A DNA stretch of 64,000 nt from Tulasnella sp. 424 (GCA_019633425.1 WSUB01000170.1:21333-85332), one strand, 5' to 3'; shown: positions 49,761 through 61,664, counted from the first letter of the stretch. Translations and numbers: made by a program. The notes: a model not told the origin generated them from the letters alone.

Positions 49761-50349
49761 ATGAGGTTCTTCTACGCCCTGTACTTCGCCATCCTATCCT
49801 TCTGCAGTCCGTCTTTTCCAAATTCCATTAGCTCTCACTCATACTCGCGCTCATCACCGTCCCCATAGGTATCCTAGCGACTGCGTTGACCGTCCCAACG
49901 ATCCCAAAGGACGGTACAATATCACCACCATCGCTCGCTATTCGTCAAACCACGTATTGCGGGTTTTACACTGTGCCATATAACTCGTGGGTCACTGTAA
50001 GTCCATCGTTTCTCTTTTTTTCATTCCTCGCCTTCCCCTTACATCTCCCCCCTGAAAATGTCTCCGAACCCCCCACCCCCCGGGATTTAGACCTGCGGAA
50101 ACGATATGAGCTGCATCTGTGGTCCCACTATGGCCGCCTTTCTATATGTTGTAGCAAGATGCGAACTTGACACATTGGAGGCCACGTGGAGTCAGATGTC
50201 CGACATGCTTGACCGTGATTAACTCATAATGCGCCGTCTTTTTTTTCTCGGAAAGCGCTGACAAGAACTATTCATTTGTAACAGAGTATGCCAACGGATG
50301 CGCCTCAGTGGGGTACCCAATCGAGACCTTGAGGTATCCTTCGTGTTAG
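49761..50349 (+). CDS. Small secreted Cys-rich protein 3 (120 aa), divergent
   Basis: Exons 49761-49806, 49869-49996, 50091-50214 and 50285-50349 total 363 nt. Exons 3 and 4 (124 and 65 nt) equal those of gene 2 exactly. Signal peptide MRFFYALYFAILSFC... The mature part keeps TTYCGFY, TCGNDMSCICGP, the WSQMSD region (the Trp is kept but LEY is lost), GCASVGYPIETL and a C-terminal Cys at the stop. It has only seven mature Cys, having lost one Cys of the YxCAxC pair (here YVVARC). It is the most diverged of the trio. The donor of intron 1 (GTCCGT) is weak. Confidence 0.6.
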
Positions 50350-51742
50350 ACAACAAACTCGATTAGTGGATAGATACCTCTCGCTCTTTATCTCCTCTTC
50401 GACTCTTCACTTACACTGTATATCTCCCGCCTTAATCCATCCCAACTCTGTATGAAGACTAATGTTGTGCTGTCAGACGGCGCACATCAGTGGGTGCTGC
50501 AGGGTCAACACTTGCTGGCCAACACACCCTACCCAATCAACCTACGTACCGAAGCATATCAGCGCGAGCAAAACGATTGCCTCGTGGCACGCAGCAGCAG
50601 ATGCATGTAAATTGGACCCGCATGTTGGGATTCTTTTGTCTGCACGTTACATTACTCATTGCCGCCTGGAGCTGGAATCAACACCCCCGCCTAGCCCTCG
50701 CCTCGTGCGTGGTGGACTGCGATTCGATTAATCAAACGTAATTAGGGAGACTTTCTCGCGCTGTATCGCCCCTCGTTATCGATACGAACCTTTTAGAGCT
50801 CACCGGCGGCATGCAAGCAGACCGCCGCACGGGCCATCTGATCCTGCAGCGGCTAACCCTCACCGTCCAGCCACCCAACCCCCACAACCCCACCTCGCCA
50901 TTCACGCCAATACGTAAAAATTCGCAGTCGGTATTCTCTTATACGTACGACTAATGAAACATGTAGAGGGGAAGGGAGGAAAAGAAAAGAAAAGAAAACG
51001 AGGTAGCTTGCAATGATCATGAAAGCACGGTGCGCACCAACCAAAAACGGGGAATTGTAAGACTTTCACAAGGTTTGAAGAAGCAGAAAAAAAGAAGGGG
51101 GCAAACGGGAAGCAATTGGAACGAGGGAGTGTGTATGACAATTGTATGTGTTGTTTTTAAAATGAATATCTTCGTAATGGTATGACGAATCACGGTTGGA
51201 GGGGATAACGACGAAAAAAGCAATTGAAGTAACGGGGGCAAGAAAGGGAAAGAAAAAAGGAAGACAAGTGTCCGGTCTATCTACAAAACATAAGAGAGAG
51301 ATACGATGGATGAAGAAAAAGAGAGTCGTGGCTGGGGAGAAGAAAGGACCAAGGATGACGGGAAGACGACGAAAGCGAGCAGGCAAAGGCACGAGAGTAG
51401 CGGCGAGAGGATCATGTATGACGTTGAGTAGACGAACTCCCGGGTCTCGACGAAGACCACGAAATCCGATCCCACCATCCACCGGTCCCAGGACCACCAC
51501 CACCAACGCTCCCACTAGCATCGCTCCCACTTCGACTTCGTCCAGGAGAAGGCGCCAACCTCCCTACAGGATCCATCCTCCCTCCCGTACTAGGAAAACC
51601 AAACCCACCACCTTCATCCATCGGCGTACCAGGGATAACGTTCATAGCGAAAAAATCTGCATCACCACCACCTCCACGACTACCACCAGCACCAGCTCCC
51701 CACTCATTACCAACCCCGACTCTCAACGATGACGACGACTCC
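50350..51742. other. Intergenic, with possible alternative 3' end of the tetraspanin gene
   Basis: 50350-51400 has no supported gene; the A/G-rich plus strand of 50960-51400 is the T/C-rich 3' flank of the tetraspanin gene. 51412-51742 contains a Gly/Ser-rich minus-strand frame (for example DADFFAMNVIPGTPMDEGGG) that could be a spliced tetraspanin tail. Confidence 0.4.
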
Positions 51743-53405
51743 TTAACTCCTTTTGATCCCTTCCTCGGATCCTCCACCAACCGCTCCGTACTGTCCATAG
51801 GGAGAACTCCCGGCGAGTGGGGGTGTTCCGGACCAGGAAGAGGACCTTTTGCCGTGAGATGAGTACGAAAGCTGGTCGACGTTCAAGTTGGATTGACTGC
51901 GAGCCAAGACGTCGCGTGCAACGTCGTCTCCGTATTGGTCGGCCAATTGACTGAAAAGAAAAAAAAAAGAGTGCGGACGAGCCCGTCATCAGTAACGCCG
52001 CGTGACCCAGAAACCCGGGGACAAAGCACTCACTTGGCATAGTTCTCCATGATGATCGCCATCGACTCCTGGTTCAACCTGTACGCCTTGGGCATCATAC
52101 CTTTACCGAACCTGTACGTGACGTGGTTCGAGCAAAGCAGAGCAGTGATGATGCAGAACAACTGCACGGGGACCAACGAGAACGAGGCGATGTACCACTT
52201 CTGCAACAAGAACCTCTGGAACCTCAAATAGGGTCCCTTGCAACCGGGCAACTGACTCCGAGCGTAGCACGTTTGGCTGACGGTAGCCTCAACGAAGGGG
52301 TTGAAGTAGCCGCAGCAGTTGAGCTCGTTCTGGATGCGCAGGCGACCGAGGACGCCGAGCGTGCGAGACCACTGAGAGTTGACTTTGCCTTCGAGGTTGA
52401 AGGTGACGCGTTTGTATGAGAGGTAGCCGGGGACGACGAGAAGGCCGAAGGTGACCCAGCACATGATGGTGTAGACGGCTAAGAAGGCGCGGTTGTTGAG
52501 GAGGATACCGGCCCATCCGACAAGGGCGGTCAGGATGCCGAAGGATGCGGCGACGGTCGAGACTGTGTTGCGGGCAGGCGTTTCGATTGATTAGGTCAAG
52601 ATAGAAGATGCACGTTGCGATATCGGAATCGGATTCGTAAAAGGAAAGAATGAAAATGCGGCCAAGGTCAGCGATCACCGAATGCCGATACACGAGTTAC
52701 GAAATGACGTCGCGGCGAGCGCTACTCACTGATTAGTTCCATCCCGTTTCCGACGCGCACGATATCGGCGTGATCCCAGATGTTGAACCATGTGAGGAGA
52801 CAGGCGATGAGAGCTGCGATGGTCCATACCGTGAGCTGTGAGCGGGGAAAGGGGGCATAAGACGAAACGCGCGTCGAAAATAAAGATAGGCAGTGATGGT
52901 GAGCGAAAAATAGCAGAGAGAGCTAAAAACAGTCCCTCCATCACGAGGATGTGGCGACCAGCCCACTCACCAGAGTGTTTGTAAAGAACATGATCCACTT
53001 GAAACGATTCCAATGTAGTGTGGGTTTCTTGCCCTTGAACCAATCGTCGACGTTGACGCCTTCATAATCGGTATCGTTGTTCCCGGGCATGCGATTTGCA
53101 CCGTCGGCAAACGCATCGCGTCCTCCACCGCGCTTGACGAGTCCGCCTTTGGTATTGGCTTTGCGGAAGCTAATACCGGGTGAATGGGGACGGGAGAACT
53201 TGGAAGGGAGGTAGTTGATGCTGAGGGAACTCCTGTTATCGCCCTTCTCCTTTGTGGATAAAGATGAGGATATGGAGATGCCGCTGTTTGGCCTGCCTGA
53301 TGCGCCGATGCTGAAGGGAGGGGCGGGAGGGGTGAGAGGTTCTCCTGGGGGGGTCATGTTGCCCAGGAGGGAGTTGCGATTTTGACCGTGTTCATAGCTT
53401 GACAT
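51743..53405 (-). CDS. TSP2: Tsp2-type fungal tetraspanin (425 aa)
   Basis: Exons 53405-52971, 52835-52730, 52562-52034 and 51950-51743 total 1,278 nt. A ~130-residue basic, Ser-rich cytosolic N-terminus ends at HWNRFKWIMFFTNTL. Four membrane segments follow: TVWTIAALIACLLTWFNIW (with the end of exon 1), STVAASFGILTALVGWAGIL, TIMCWVTFGLLVVPGYLSYK, and SLVPVQLFCIITALLCSNHV. The large loop carries the tetraspanin CCG motif (NELNCCGYFNPF) plus two further Cys (SQTCYARSQLPGCKGPY). Then comes VTYRFGKGMMPKAYRLNQES, typical of basidiomycete Tsp2. Tetraspanins organise membrane microdomains at the plasma membrane. The C-terminus has two readings: stop at 51743, or a ~51-bp intron (donor after GGCAAAAG) into a frame ending at 51412. 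Confidence 0.85.
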
Positions 53406-53939
53406 CGTTGGCGGATGACAAGGAGCAGTTTGATGTGCACTACGTTCAAGAAAGAGGGCCCTTTTGATGGGTTTCTAGGATGAATGACTTTGCGGAACCG
53501 ACCACGAGTTGATGATTTGAGCGGATAAGATGATGGGAAGGACGGGACGGGGAGGGGAAGGATGAGGGAAGAGACTACGGAGTGGCTTGATATGGTGACT
53601 GGATGGCTGCAGAAACCAGTGCGTGCTATACCCGTTTACCGTTGACGCTGTGCTTGGATGCAGATGGGTATATGATAGATGAGGGAGTGGACTGGGCAGT
53701 GCAAAGCGCGCTGAAACGGTTGAAGAGGAGGGGGGGGTAAAATGCAGCGTGCCCGTTCCAAGGCGTTCGGTCTCCTTCACCGTTATGCCCGGATGACATA
53801 ACTCCGCCGCAAGTCTATGCTTTCAGGGCGGTGCTCTCGGCGGCGGCTATCTGTTGCAAGGCGTCTACTTCTGAATTCTTCGATCGGAGTACTCCATTTA
53901 AAGCGGCCTACATCAATCCGATTCTATCGTCCGCGGCTA
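53406..53939. other. Upstream region of the tetraspanin gene
   Basis: No supported gene. The first ~350 bp should contain the tetraspanin promoter; a pyrimidine-rich minus strand is seen. Confidence 0.35.
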
Positions 53940-54424
53940 TACTTGACGCTGGCCACTTGCTGCTGCCCGCTGTCCCCGACGTCGTTGAAGTAAGCCACGC
54001 TCACTCTCAGGGTCGTCATCTCGTCATCGACCTAGACGCAAGTGACGACGTCATCGCCTTCGGGGCCTCCCGACCGAAATCTTCCATGTACGGCATTAGG
54101 TCGCTTCGGTCCGGACCCCCCAAACTTGGCTATCCATTTATATACTGCGTCGCTTGGCACGCCGCACCCCAACTGCGGATGGGCGCAAACCTCGACATTC
54201 TGCTCTCGTTTGACAATGCGGACGGCGCACAAACGCACACAATATATTAGTAAGCCTCCTCCGCACTCGTCCGTCACATACCCTGGCCGCTTCTCAAGCA
54301 ACATGATGCCAAGCCCGTTGTTCAGCCATTTGAACGGCTTGGCTTTTTGAAAATTTCTGGCCAATCACGAACCCTCAGACTTCAAATATTTATTGGACAC
54401 GGGGCGGGTGCGTGGAAACCACGT

Positions 54425-54545
54425 TCGTCGGCAACAACGCCGCCGGAGCATTTTAAATCGGTACTGCACCCTTACCAGACAAGCCGAGAGACTCCGGCGG
54501 GAAGGCAAAGATTATCTAGGGACCCGTTCTGCTTATCCATATAAA
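54425..54545. repeat. Interspersed ~110-bp repeat, copy 1
   Basis: Contains GATTATCTAGGGACCCGTTC. Related copies lie at 57730-57885 and 58915-59010; the middle one is outside the duplicated arms. Confidence 0.5.
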
Positions 54546-55112
54546 CATGACCAAGTTAGTAAACCCGAGTTGAAAAGGCAGACACTGTTTGGCGAGAAAC
54601 TCGCGGAGTATTTCTATCCCTGAATTTGACTTCAATGTTTAGGGGAGGGATTTCGGGGATGAGTAGCGCGCGAAAACCAACCGGTCTAGCGGACAACTGG
54701 ACTGGTTAGGAATGATAAGAATATTTTTTCACCACCGTTCCTGACAATGTCGAACTGGACGCACGGGATCTTCGCAAGGAACCGCGTCATCACCTTCGTG
54801 GTCTCTCTCCGACATTCGTGTACCATGCAGCTTCCTCTTAGCACATTCCCCGCTTATACCCCCCGCTACTTGAGTCCAAATGCCGATTGGGGGGGATCCT
54901 CTTTCTTATATGTATGCGAGACAAAAGGCCAAAAAAGCACCAAAGACTGCATTCCGGTACTGGTATACAAAGTCCTAGTTGACCGCGCTTGACAAACTAG
55001 CACCGATCATGGAGTCCGAGCGTGCCTCAATTCCCGCAAGTAAACTGATCCGTAAGGAAGAGGCGCTGAACGAACCCAAACGAAAGGGGAAACACCACCA
55101 AAAAGTCAGTCT

Positions 55113-56446
55113 TTACTTACATAATAAAAGAAATTCGCCTTTTTCACTCACAATTGGAACCGCATTCACAGACCAACCATTAACAAAGGCTCCAAGGCTT
55201 CCAGAAATCACGATGGAATTATCAAAAGCAGGAACGTATCCGATCTCCGTAGGAGCCGGATTGCCGTCCGGGTTGACCCACGTCGGGATAAGTTCGTTAT
55301 TCGCCTCGAGCGACCTACCGCCACGACCGGGGGAGGGAGGGGAAAAGAGATGAATCAGGCTCAATCGAGATGAAAGCTAAAGTGACGAGCACGCTAATCC
55401 TTACCACACGTTGCTTTCGATGTTGTAGCCGTACGACATATCATCTGAGTGTTGAGTGCTTGAGACAGGTGGAGACCCTGTAGGAGCTAGTTTATCCAAC
55501 ACAACAGAAAGGGTAAATGAGCCTGCTGGCCAACGCTCCTAGCGGCGGCGGAAAATAGTGTGGATACAAGAAATGAACTTACTAGAAGCCGTCCCACCCA
55601 TAAGCGCAAAGGTAAAACTGCCGGTGCTGAAAGCCTGGTCGCCGAAAAAATAAGCAAACCCGACGTTCAAATAATCCGACGGTGAAGCCTTGATATAAGG
55701 GGGAAGAAAGAAACGCATTTAGATTGAAATGAACGGCCCTCGACACCCCAAAGGAATCAGACTCACAGGATTAGTCAAAGCACCCGAAAGAAATTTAGGG
55801 TTTAACATCGCCGCGGTGCAATCGGTGGTGAAGGCGTAATCACCCCAGCTATTGAAGTCTTTGCTGACGTAGCCTAAAAGACTACCGGAAAGACCGTTCG
55901 AGTCGTAGACGAGTATGGCGGACGTGCTTCATTTCGACGCCCAAGGGTTGAACAGTCAGCGTGATGTACGAAGCAGGGCAAAAAAAATGGCGTATAGCCA
56001 TCAAAACGACTGACAATGAAGGACTAGCACGCGCTCGGTGAGCTGAGCCCGATTTGGAACCATCATCTTTGTCGTTCCGATCGACGTCCCCCGCGACAGC
56101 AAATCAGTGCTGGACGATACACAACACCCGCAGAAACAACACCACAAAGCTCACATAGTTTCCTCGGCACCAAAGGCGGCAAACCGTTCGCGATTCTCAT
56201 CGCGTTCGTAACCCGCTTTTCGGCGATAGCCTTCTTCACCCCCTTCGAACGTTTTTTGACGTGGATAGATGCAGTCGAACCACCAATCCAGGAATAGAAC
56301 AGTGGCAAGTCTTCACGACGAGATACGCCGCTTGCTACTACCCCACGTCGGTCGAGGTGTTGGTGGCGTTGGGCCGGCGCGGCAAGAATAACGGACGCGG
56401 CGAGAGCTGAGTATGAAAGGAATGACTTGAGTAAAGAGCGAACCAT
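55113..56446 (-). CDS. Secreted basidiomycete hypothetical protein, copy 1 (297 aa)
   Basis: Six exons (56446-56155, 56066-56015, 55926-55767, 55688-55583, 55486-55405, 55314-55113) total 894 nt in phase. Signal peptide MVRSLLKSFLSYSALAASVI..., cleaved about AAPA. A basic region with RR and KR pairs ends TNAMRIANGLPPLVPRKL. The C-terminal module is SAILVYDSNGLSGSLLGYVS, then DYAFTTDCTAAML, ESNVWSLEANNELIPTWVNP and an IVISGS-type end. This module (VxDxxG...GYVS ... ESxIW ... WVNxDG) recurs in many basidiomycete secreted hypotheticals, to my knowledge without an assigned function. Dibasic sites suggest possible Kex2 processing (inference). The paralogue is at 59615-60919. Confidence 0.65.
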
Positions 56447-57048
56447 TTTTGCTTTTTGTTTTTCTCTTTCCCGGTTTGCTTAGTATGTTTTGTAACGAGT
56501 GGACGTCCGCAAAAGAAGGTCTCAGTATAGCGGTAGAGAAAGCGAGAAGGAGTGGAAGAGGGAGTTGTCTGGAGATGACGGACTCCGCCGAAGGAGCAAC
56601 GAAGTGCTCGCACCCAGCATATATAGACTCGTATTCGTCTCCATGAGTCCTTTCTCGATCCAGGGGGAGAGGGGTAATGTTCCGGTTCCGAACAGGGCTA
56701 GGGCTCTCCGAGCAAATCGAATGTTCCAAACCCCCTGTTTGAAATATCTGTTTGAAATGTGGCGTTATTCAATGTTATTAACGGCGTTGAAAAGCGTGGT
56801 CATAACGTTAGCGCTAATCTCGGTACCTGGCGCATCAATCTCACGTACGCCGGCTTTGATGAGTTGCATCATCAAGGATAATGGATCTAAGAGGCTCAAT
56901 GGCATTTGGGAGCTGGACGGAGAGATTGGCCGGGACAGGAGATGTGGTGTGAGCGGAGAGGTCGAGTTGAATGTGGGGACAGGATCATCAAGGCCAAGCC
57001 ACCTCAGGTCCCCCTCACATATGGTCTCACATGGACGTTGTGGCTTAC

Positions 57049-57105
57049 TGATATTCCATCCATTGTGCCTCCCAAACAAGTGCGGGACGTTGTGGCTTAC
57101 TTAAG
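57049..57105. repeat. Single ~53-bp unit corresponding to the minisatellite of the right arm
   Basis: Reads ATATTCCATCCATTGTGCCT...TTGTGGCTTACTT once, preceded by a partial unit. The right arm has three units at the same place. Confidence 0.6.
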
Positions 57106-57690
57106 AGGCCGAAAACCGTCGTAGTAGTGTACCTCCCGAACAAGTGCGAGCGAATCTCAAGTTGACCTTATGGCTTACTTGAGAGGCCGATGCCCGTCGC
57201 TGTTCCTCCTCGGCAACCGTCCACCACTTGTCCTCGATGCCACCACCAGCACTCTCTCACCGTAATACAAACAACGAAAACTTCAGTAGTAGAAGCTCTA
57301 GTAACACCTTGAACGCATCGAAACACGTCGTCATGGCTTAGGATGTCATCTCTTTGGTCAGCGCCATTTTTACCGCGGCAGCAGTTAGTCCGTGCTCCCT
57401 TTTCCCCGAGCCCCCTCTCGACACCCCGGTCGTCTGCTCCAAGTGTCTGCTGGGTTCCTTGTATTCTATCTCTTCTTGGTATCCTAATACAAACCCTATT
57501 TGCACTAAGTTTCGTTGTTGAGTATCTCTAATTTTTTGAGCTTCTGAGCCAGTTTCTCAGAAGCCGGCTTGGTAAACAGAACACCGTCAAAGTCGCGCAG
57601 AACCCTAATGCTTTCTCGTCGCAAACGCCTTGACAAGGCCACAGATGCATTGAACCCATTGTTACTCTCACTCGGCACTGGTCCGAGGTC

Positions 57691-58754
57691 GACAAATATC
57701 AATGGGACACGACACGGTTGCGTTGAGGCTGCGTTCGCCGGCAACAACCTTTCCGTCTCCTACCTACATGATCTTACACCGCAGGAACATTTTTAATCAG
57801 TAGAGCGCCTTTAATAGACTAGCGGAAAGACTCTGGCGGGAGGTAGAAATTATTTAGGGACCTGCTCTGCTATCAATATACTGTGTGCACCTTACCAAGA
57901 AGTCGCGGAGCACCCCCCAGCGATTTATCCTTAATTTCTGCTTAGGTAGAATTCTAATATCTTTATTTTGAGCCAGCGTGCAAGTTTTGGGGGAGCTGAG
58001 ATATAGCTGGCAAGAAGGTGTATGAGCGGCGGGCCGGCGGCTCGGACCACCTTGTCGATTCCATGGCACTAGATCTAGATACTGTGTAGACATCCAGCTT
58101 GCTCAGGGCTGTTAGTAATACTGTAGATCACTCGATACAGGACTTCTCGAAGCTCTCTGATAGCTGCAATGAGCAACCCGACCCCGACGCTACGCAGGTG
58201 ACAAGCAAGTGCTCGCTGCGTTACGACTAGGCAAGGAGACAAGCGACCTCATTGGATGTGGTGGGGTGACAGGCAACATCACAACTAGAGCCTGCGTTAC
58301 TACCCACCACAGGATGTAACGTTTCTAGTCGGTGTCCCTTCCGTTACTCGGTAATTTTGGACTCGTTCACGCCCTGTCCGCATTCCCCTCCCTCGCTTCC
58401 ATGCCAGATAAATTAGATAGTACTTTCTAAAAGAGGCTAAGGTAGACCTCTGCAAAAAAAAAAAAAAATGTGGCTCTTGGGCGCGAAATTTGGGGAGAGG
58501 TGAAGGGATCCCTTAAACCCGCCGCTCGGCGGTCAGTGACAGTATACATGACTGAAGAAGTAAGTAAGCCCGGGCTCTTGGTTGAAAAGGCAGACTCCAG
58601 GTCACAATCATCCTGCATAGAGTACGGCCGTCCTGCACTCACGTTCGACTTGCCGAATCGCCTTCGGCGATCACTGGGCGGAGCCATATTCACGACACGT
58701 GGGATCTATATATACCCAAAATACCGTGGACACCTTGTCACCACTGTTCCTGAC
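57691..58754. other. Unique spacer between the two duplication arms
   Basis: About 1 kb holding repeat copy 2 (57730-57885) and a 15-nt A run at 58455-58469. No supported gene. The end of the left arm and this spacer contain a minus-strand frame (57505-57747) shared only in part with the right arm. Confidence 0.4.
57730..57885. repeat. Interspersed ~110-bp repeat, copy 2
   Basis: GTTCGCCGGCAACAAC, then AAATTATTTAGGGACCTGCT; diverged from copies at 54425 and 58915. Confidence 0.45.
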
Positions 58755-58914
58755 GTGACGATACTTAACGCTGGGCTTATTTCACTCTTGCCTGCTGTCC
58801 CCGACGTCGTTGAAGTAAGCCACGCTCACTCTCAGGGTCGTTCGTCATCGACCTCTACGCAAGCGACGACGTCATCGCCTTTCAGGCCTCCCGACCGAAA
58901 ATCTTCCATGTAAC

Positions 58915-59010
58915 GCCGAACATTTCAAATCGGTACCGCACCCTTACCAGACAAGCCGAAAGACTCCGGCGGGAGGTAAAGATTATCTAGGGACCCGTTC
59001 GGCTTATCCA
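58915..59010. repeat. Interspersed ~110-bp repeat, copy 3
   Basis: GATTATCTAGGGACCCGTTC again; the closest match is copy 1. Confidence 0.5.
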
Positions 59011-59614
59011 TATAAACATGACTAAGTTAGTAAACCCGGGCTTGTTAGTTGAAAAGGCAGACATTAGTGTTTGGCGAGAAACTCGTGGAGTATTTCTATT
59101 CCCGAATTTGACTTCAATTTTTAGGGGAGGGATTTCGGGGATGAGTTGTGCGCGAAAACCAACCGGTCTAGCTGACAACTGGACTGGTTATGAATGATAA
59201 GAATACTTCGTTACCACTGTTCCTGACGTTGTCGAACTAGACGCACGGGATCTTCGCAAGGAACCGCGTCATGACTTTCGTGGTCTCTCTCAGTCATTCG
59301 TGTTCCATACAGCTTCCCCTTAGCATCTTCCCCGCTCATATCTCGCCGCTAATTGGGTCCAAATGCCGATGGGGGGGAGTCCTCTTTCCCATATGTATGC
59401 GAGACAAATGGCCAAAAGGGCACCGTAGACTGCATTCCTGTACTAGTATATAAAGTTCTAGTTGACTGCGCTTGACAAACTAGCACCGATCATGGAGTCC
59501 GAGCGTGCCTTAAATCCCGCAAGTAAACTGATCCGTAAGGAAAAGGCGCTGAACGGACCCAAACAAAAGGAGAAACACCACCAAAAAGTCAGTCGTCACT
59601 CACACAGACAATAA

Positions 59615-60919
59615 TTACATGATTTCGCCCTTTTCACTCACAATTTGAACCGTACCAGGAAGACTAGCACCAATGTTCGAAATGCTCCCAGCAATCGCGA
59701 TGCCATAACCGGGAAGGTATCCTAGCTCCGTATGTGCCGCTTTGCCGTCCCCGTTGACCCACGTCGGGATAAGCTCGTTATTCGTCCCGAGCGACCTACG
59801 ATCACGACCGGAGGGAGAGATATCGATCAGTCACAGGCTGAGTCGAGATGAAAGCTAAAGTGACGAGCACGCTAATCCTTACCACACGTTGCTTTCGAAA
59901 TAGGTGACGCTGCCTCCCATCATGTCATCTTGAACAAGTGCTTCAGGATCAGACCCGGTAGGAGCTAGTTTAGCCAACACAACAGAAAGAGCAATGAGCC
60001 TGCTGGTCAACGCTTCTAGCGGCAGGGAAAAAATAGTGCGCGGATACAGGAAATGAACGTACTAGCAGCCGTCCCACCCATCATGGCAACAGCACCATTC
60101 TGGGTACTGAGCGTGTTACAGTTATTACACATAAATCCGACGTTCGAATAACCTCCCGGTAAAGCCTTGATATATGGCGAAAGGGGGGGGGACCAAAAAA
60201 CGCAGTTAGATTGAAATGCACGGCACCCGACACCCCCCAAGGAATCAGACTCACAGGATTGGTCAAAGCACCCGAATCGTATTTAGGGTTTATCATCGCC
60301 GCGGTGCAATCGGCGGTGACGAAGTAACTGTTCCAGTCATTGAAGCCTTTGCTGACGTAGCCTAGGAGACTACCGGAAAGATCGGTAACGCGTATGGCGT
60401 TACCGCTTCATTTCGATGTCCAAGGGTTAGGCAGTGAGCGTGATGTACGAGGTGGGGCAAAAGAAAAAAAAGGCCAAAACGACTTACAATGAAGGACTAG
60501 CACGCGCTCTATGAGCTGAGCCCGATTTGGAGCCATCATCTTTGTTGTTCCGATCGACGTCCCCCGCGACAGCAAATCAGTGCTGGACGATACACAACAG
60601 CCGCAGAAATAACACCACAAAACTCACATAGTTTCCTAGGCGCCAAAGGCGGCAAACCGTTCGCGATTCGCATCGCGTTCGTAACCCGCTTCGGGCCGAT
60701 AGCCTTCTTCACCCCCTCCGAACGTTTTTCGACGGGAGTAGATGCGGTCGAGCCACCAACCCAGGGATAGGACAGTGGCAAGTCTTCACGACGAGATACG
60801 TCTCCGGCTACTACCGCACGTCGGTCGACGGGTTGGTGGAGTTGGGCCGGCGCGGCAAGAACGACAGACGCGGCGAGAGTTGAAAATAAAAAGAGTGACT
60901 TGAAAAAAGAGTGGACCAT
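59615..60919 (-). CDS. Secreted basidiomycete hypothetical protein, copy 2
   Basis: Same six-exon layout as the gene at 55113-56446. Signal peptide MVHSFFKSLFLFSTLAASVV..., basic region, TNAMRIANGLPPLAPRKL. The C-terminal module is GNAIRVTDLSGSLLGYVSKG, YFVTADCTAAMINPKY, ESNVWSLGTNNELIPTWVNG and a VSEKGEIM end. The IRVTD-x-SG-x-LLGYVS form is closer to the usual family pattern than in copy 1. Several exon segments differ strongly between the copies (for example CNNCNTLSTQNGAVAMMGGT against FGDQAFSTGSFTFALMGGT), while signal peptide, linker and flanks are nearly the same. Role unknown; secretion is predicted. Confidence 0.65.
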
Positions 60920-61080
60920 TTTGCTTTAGTTTTTTTTTCTGGTTTGCTAGGTATGTTTTAGAACGAGTGGTTGTCCGAGAAGGAGGTCTCGGTCTTGCGG
61001 CAGCAAAAGGAGTGGAAGGGGGAGAAGTCTGGAGATGACGGACTCAGCTGAAGGAGCAACCAAGTGCTCGCCCCCAGCAT

Positions 61081-61090
61081 ATATAGACTC
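61081..61090 (-). promoter_or_regulatory. TATA-like box upstream of secreted copy 2
   Basis: Minus strand reads TCTATATATGCTGG, ~160 bp before the start codon. The same string sits ~172 bp before copy 1 (56618-56627). Confidence 0.35.
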
Positions 61091-61511
61091 GCATTCGTCT
61101 CCATGAGCCCTTTCTCGATCCAGGGGGAGTGGGGTAATGTGCGGGTTCCGAACAGGGCGGCTAGGGCTCTCCGAGCAAACCGAGTGCTCCAAACCCCCTG
61201 TTTGAAATATGCTCTTGGCGTTATTAACTGTTATTACCGACGTTGAAAAGCTCCCGAGCAGGAAGGGGTGGTTAGTAACGTTGGCGCTAATCTCGGTACC
61301 TGGCGCATCAATCGCGCGTACACCGGCTTTGGCGAGTTGTATCATCAAGGATAATCGATCTAAGAGGCTCAATTGCATTTTGGAGCTAAACGGAGAGACT
61401 GGCCGGGGCGGGCGACGTGGTGTAAGCGGAGAGGTCGAGTTGAATGTGGGGACCAAATCGCCAAGGCCAAGCCACCTCAGGTCCCCCTCACATATGGTCT
61501 CACATTGTCAG

Positions 61512-61664
61512 GTATATTCCATCCGGTGTGCCTCCCGAACAAGTGCGGGACGTTGTGGCTTACTTATATTCCATCCAGTGGAACCAGTGCGGGGACGTGT
61601 GGCTTACTTATATCCCATCCATTGTGCCTCCCAAACAAGTGTGGGACGTTGTAGCTTACTTAAG
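61512..61664. repeat. Minisatellite, three ~45-53-bp units
   Basis: Three units beginning TATATTCCATCC or TATATCCCATCC and ending GACGTTGTGGCTTACT (with small changes). The middle unit is shorter. The left arm has one full unit. Confidence 0.6.

Larger units (their letters stand above)
53940..57690. repeat. Large direct duplication, left arm
   Basis: Matches 58755-62262 in the same order and orientation over 3.5-3.8 kb. Landmarks are CCCCGACGTCGTTGAAGTAA (53977 and 58799), ATCATGGAGTCCGAGCGTGC (55006 and 59490), the whole secreted gene, and TTCAGTAGTAGAAGCTCTAG further on. The left arm has ~350 bp (54085-54430) absent from the right arm. Confidence 0.8.

Noticed and set aside
51196..51732. 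178-aa plus-strand frame rich in Lys, Arg and Thr
   Set aside because: Antisense to the T/C-rich 3' flank and possible tail of the tetraspanin gene.
53831..54250. 139-aa plus-strand frame in the left duplication arm
   Set aside because: The matching part of the right arm shifts frame within the shared block, so the frame is not conserved.
54747..54992. 81-aa plus-strand frame (SNWTHGIFARNRVITFVVSL)
   Set aside because: Its counterpart near 59230-59453 breaks frame by indels; the DNA is conserved but not the reading frame.
57505..57747. 80-aa minus-strand frame, with a 97-aa counterpart at 62079-62372
   Set aside because: The shared C-terminal half keeps its frame but there is no motif, and the N-terminal parts differ because the duplication ends inside it; too weak to call a gene.
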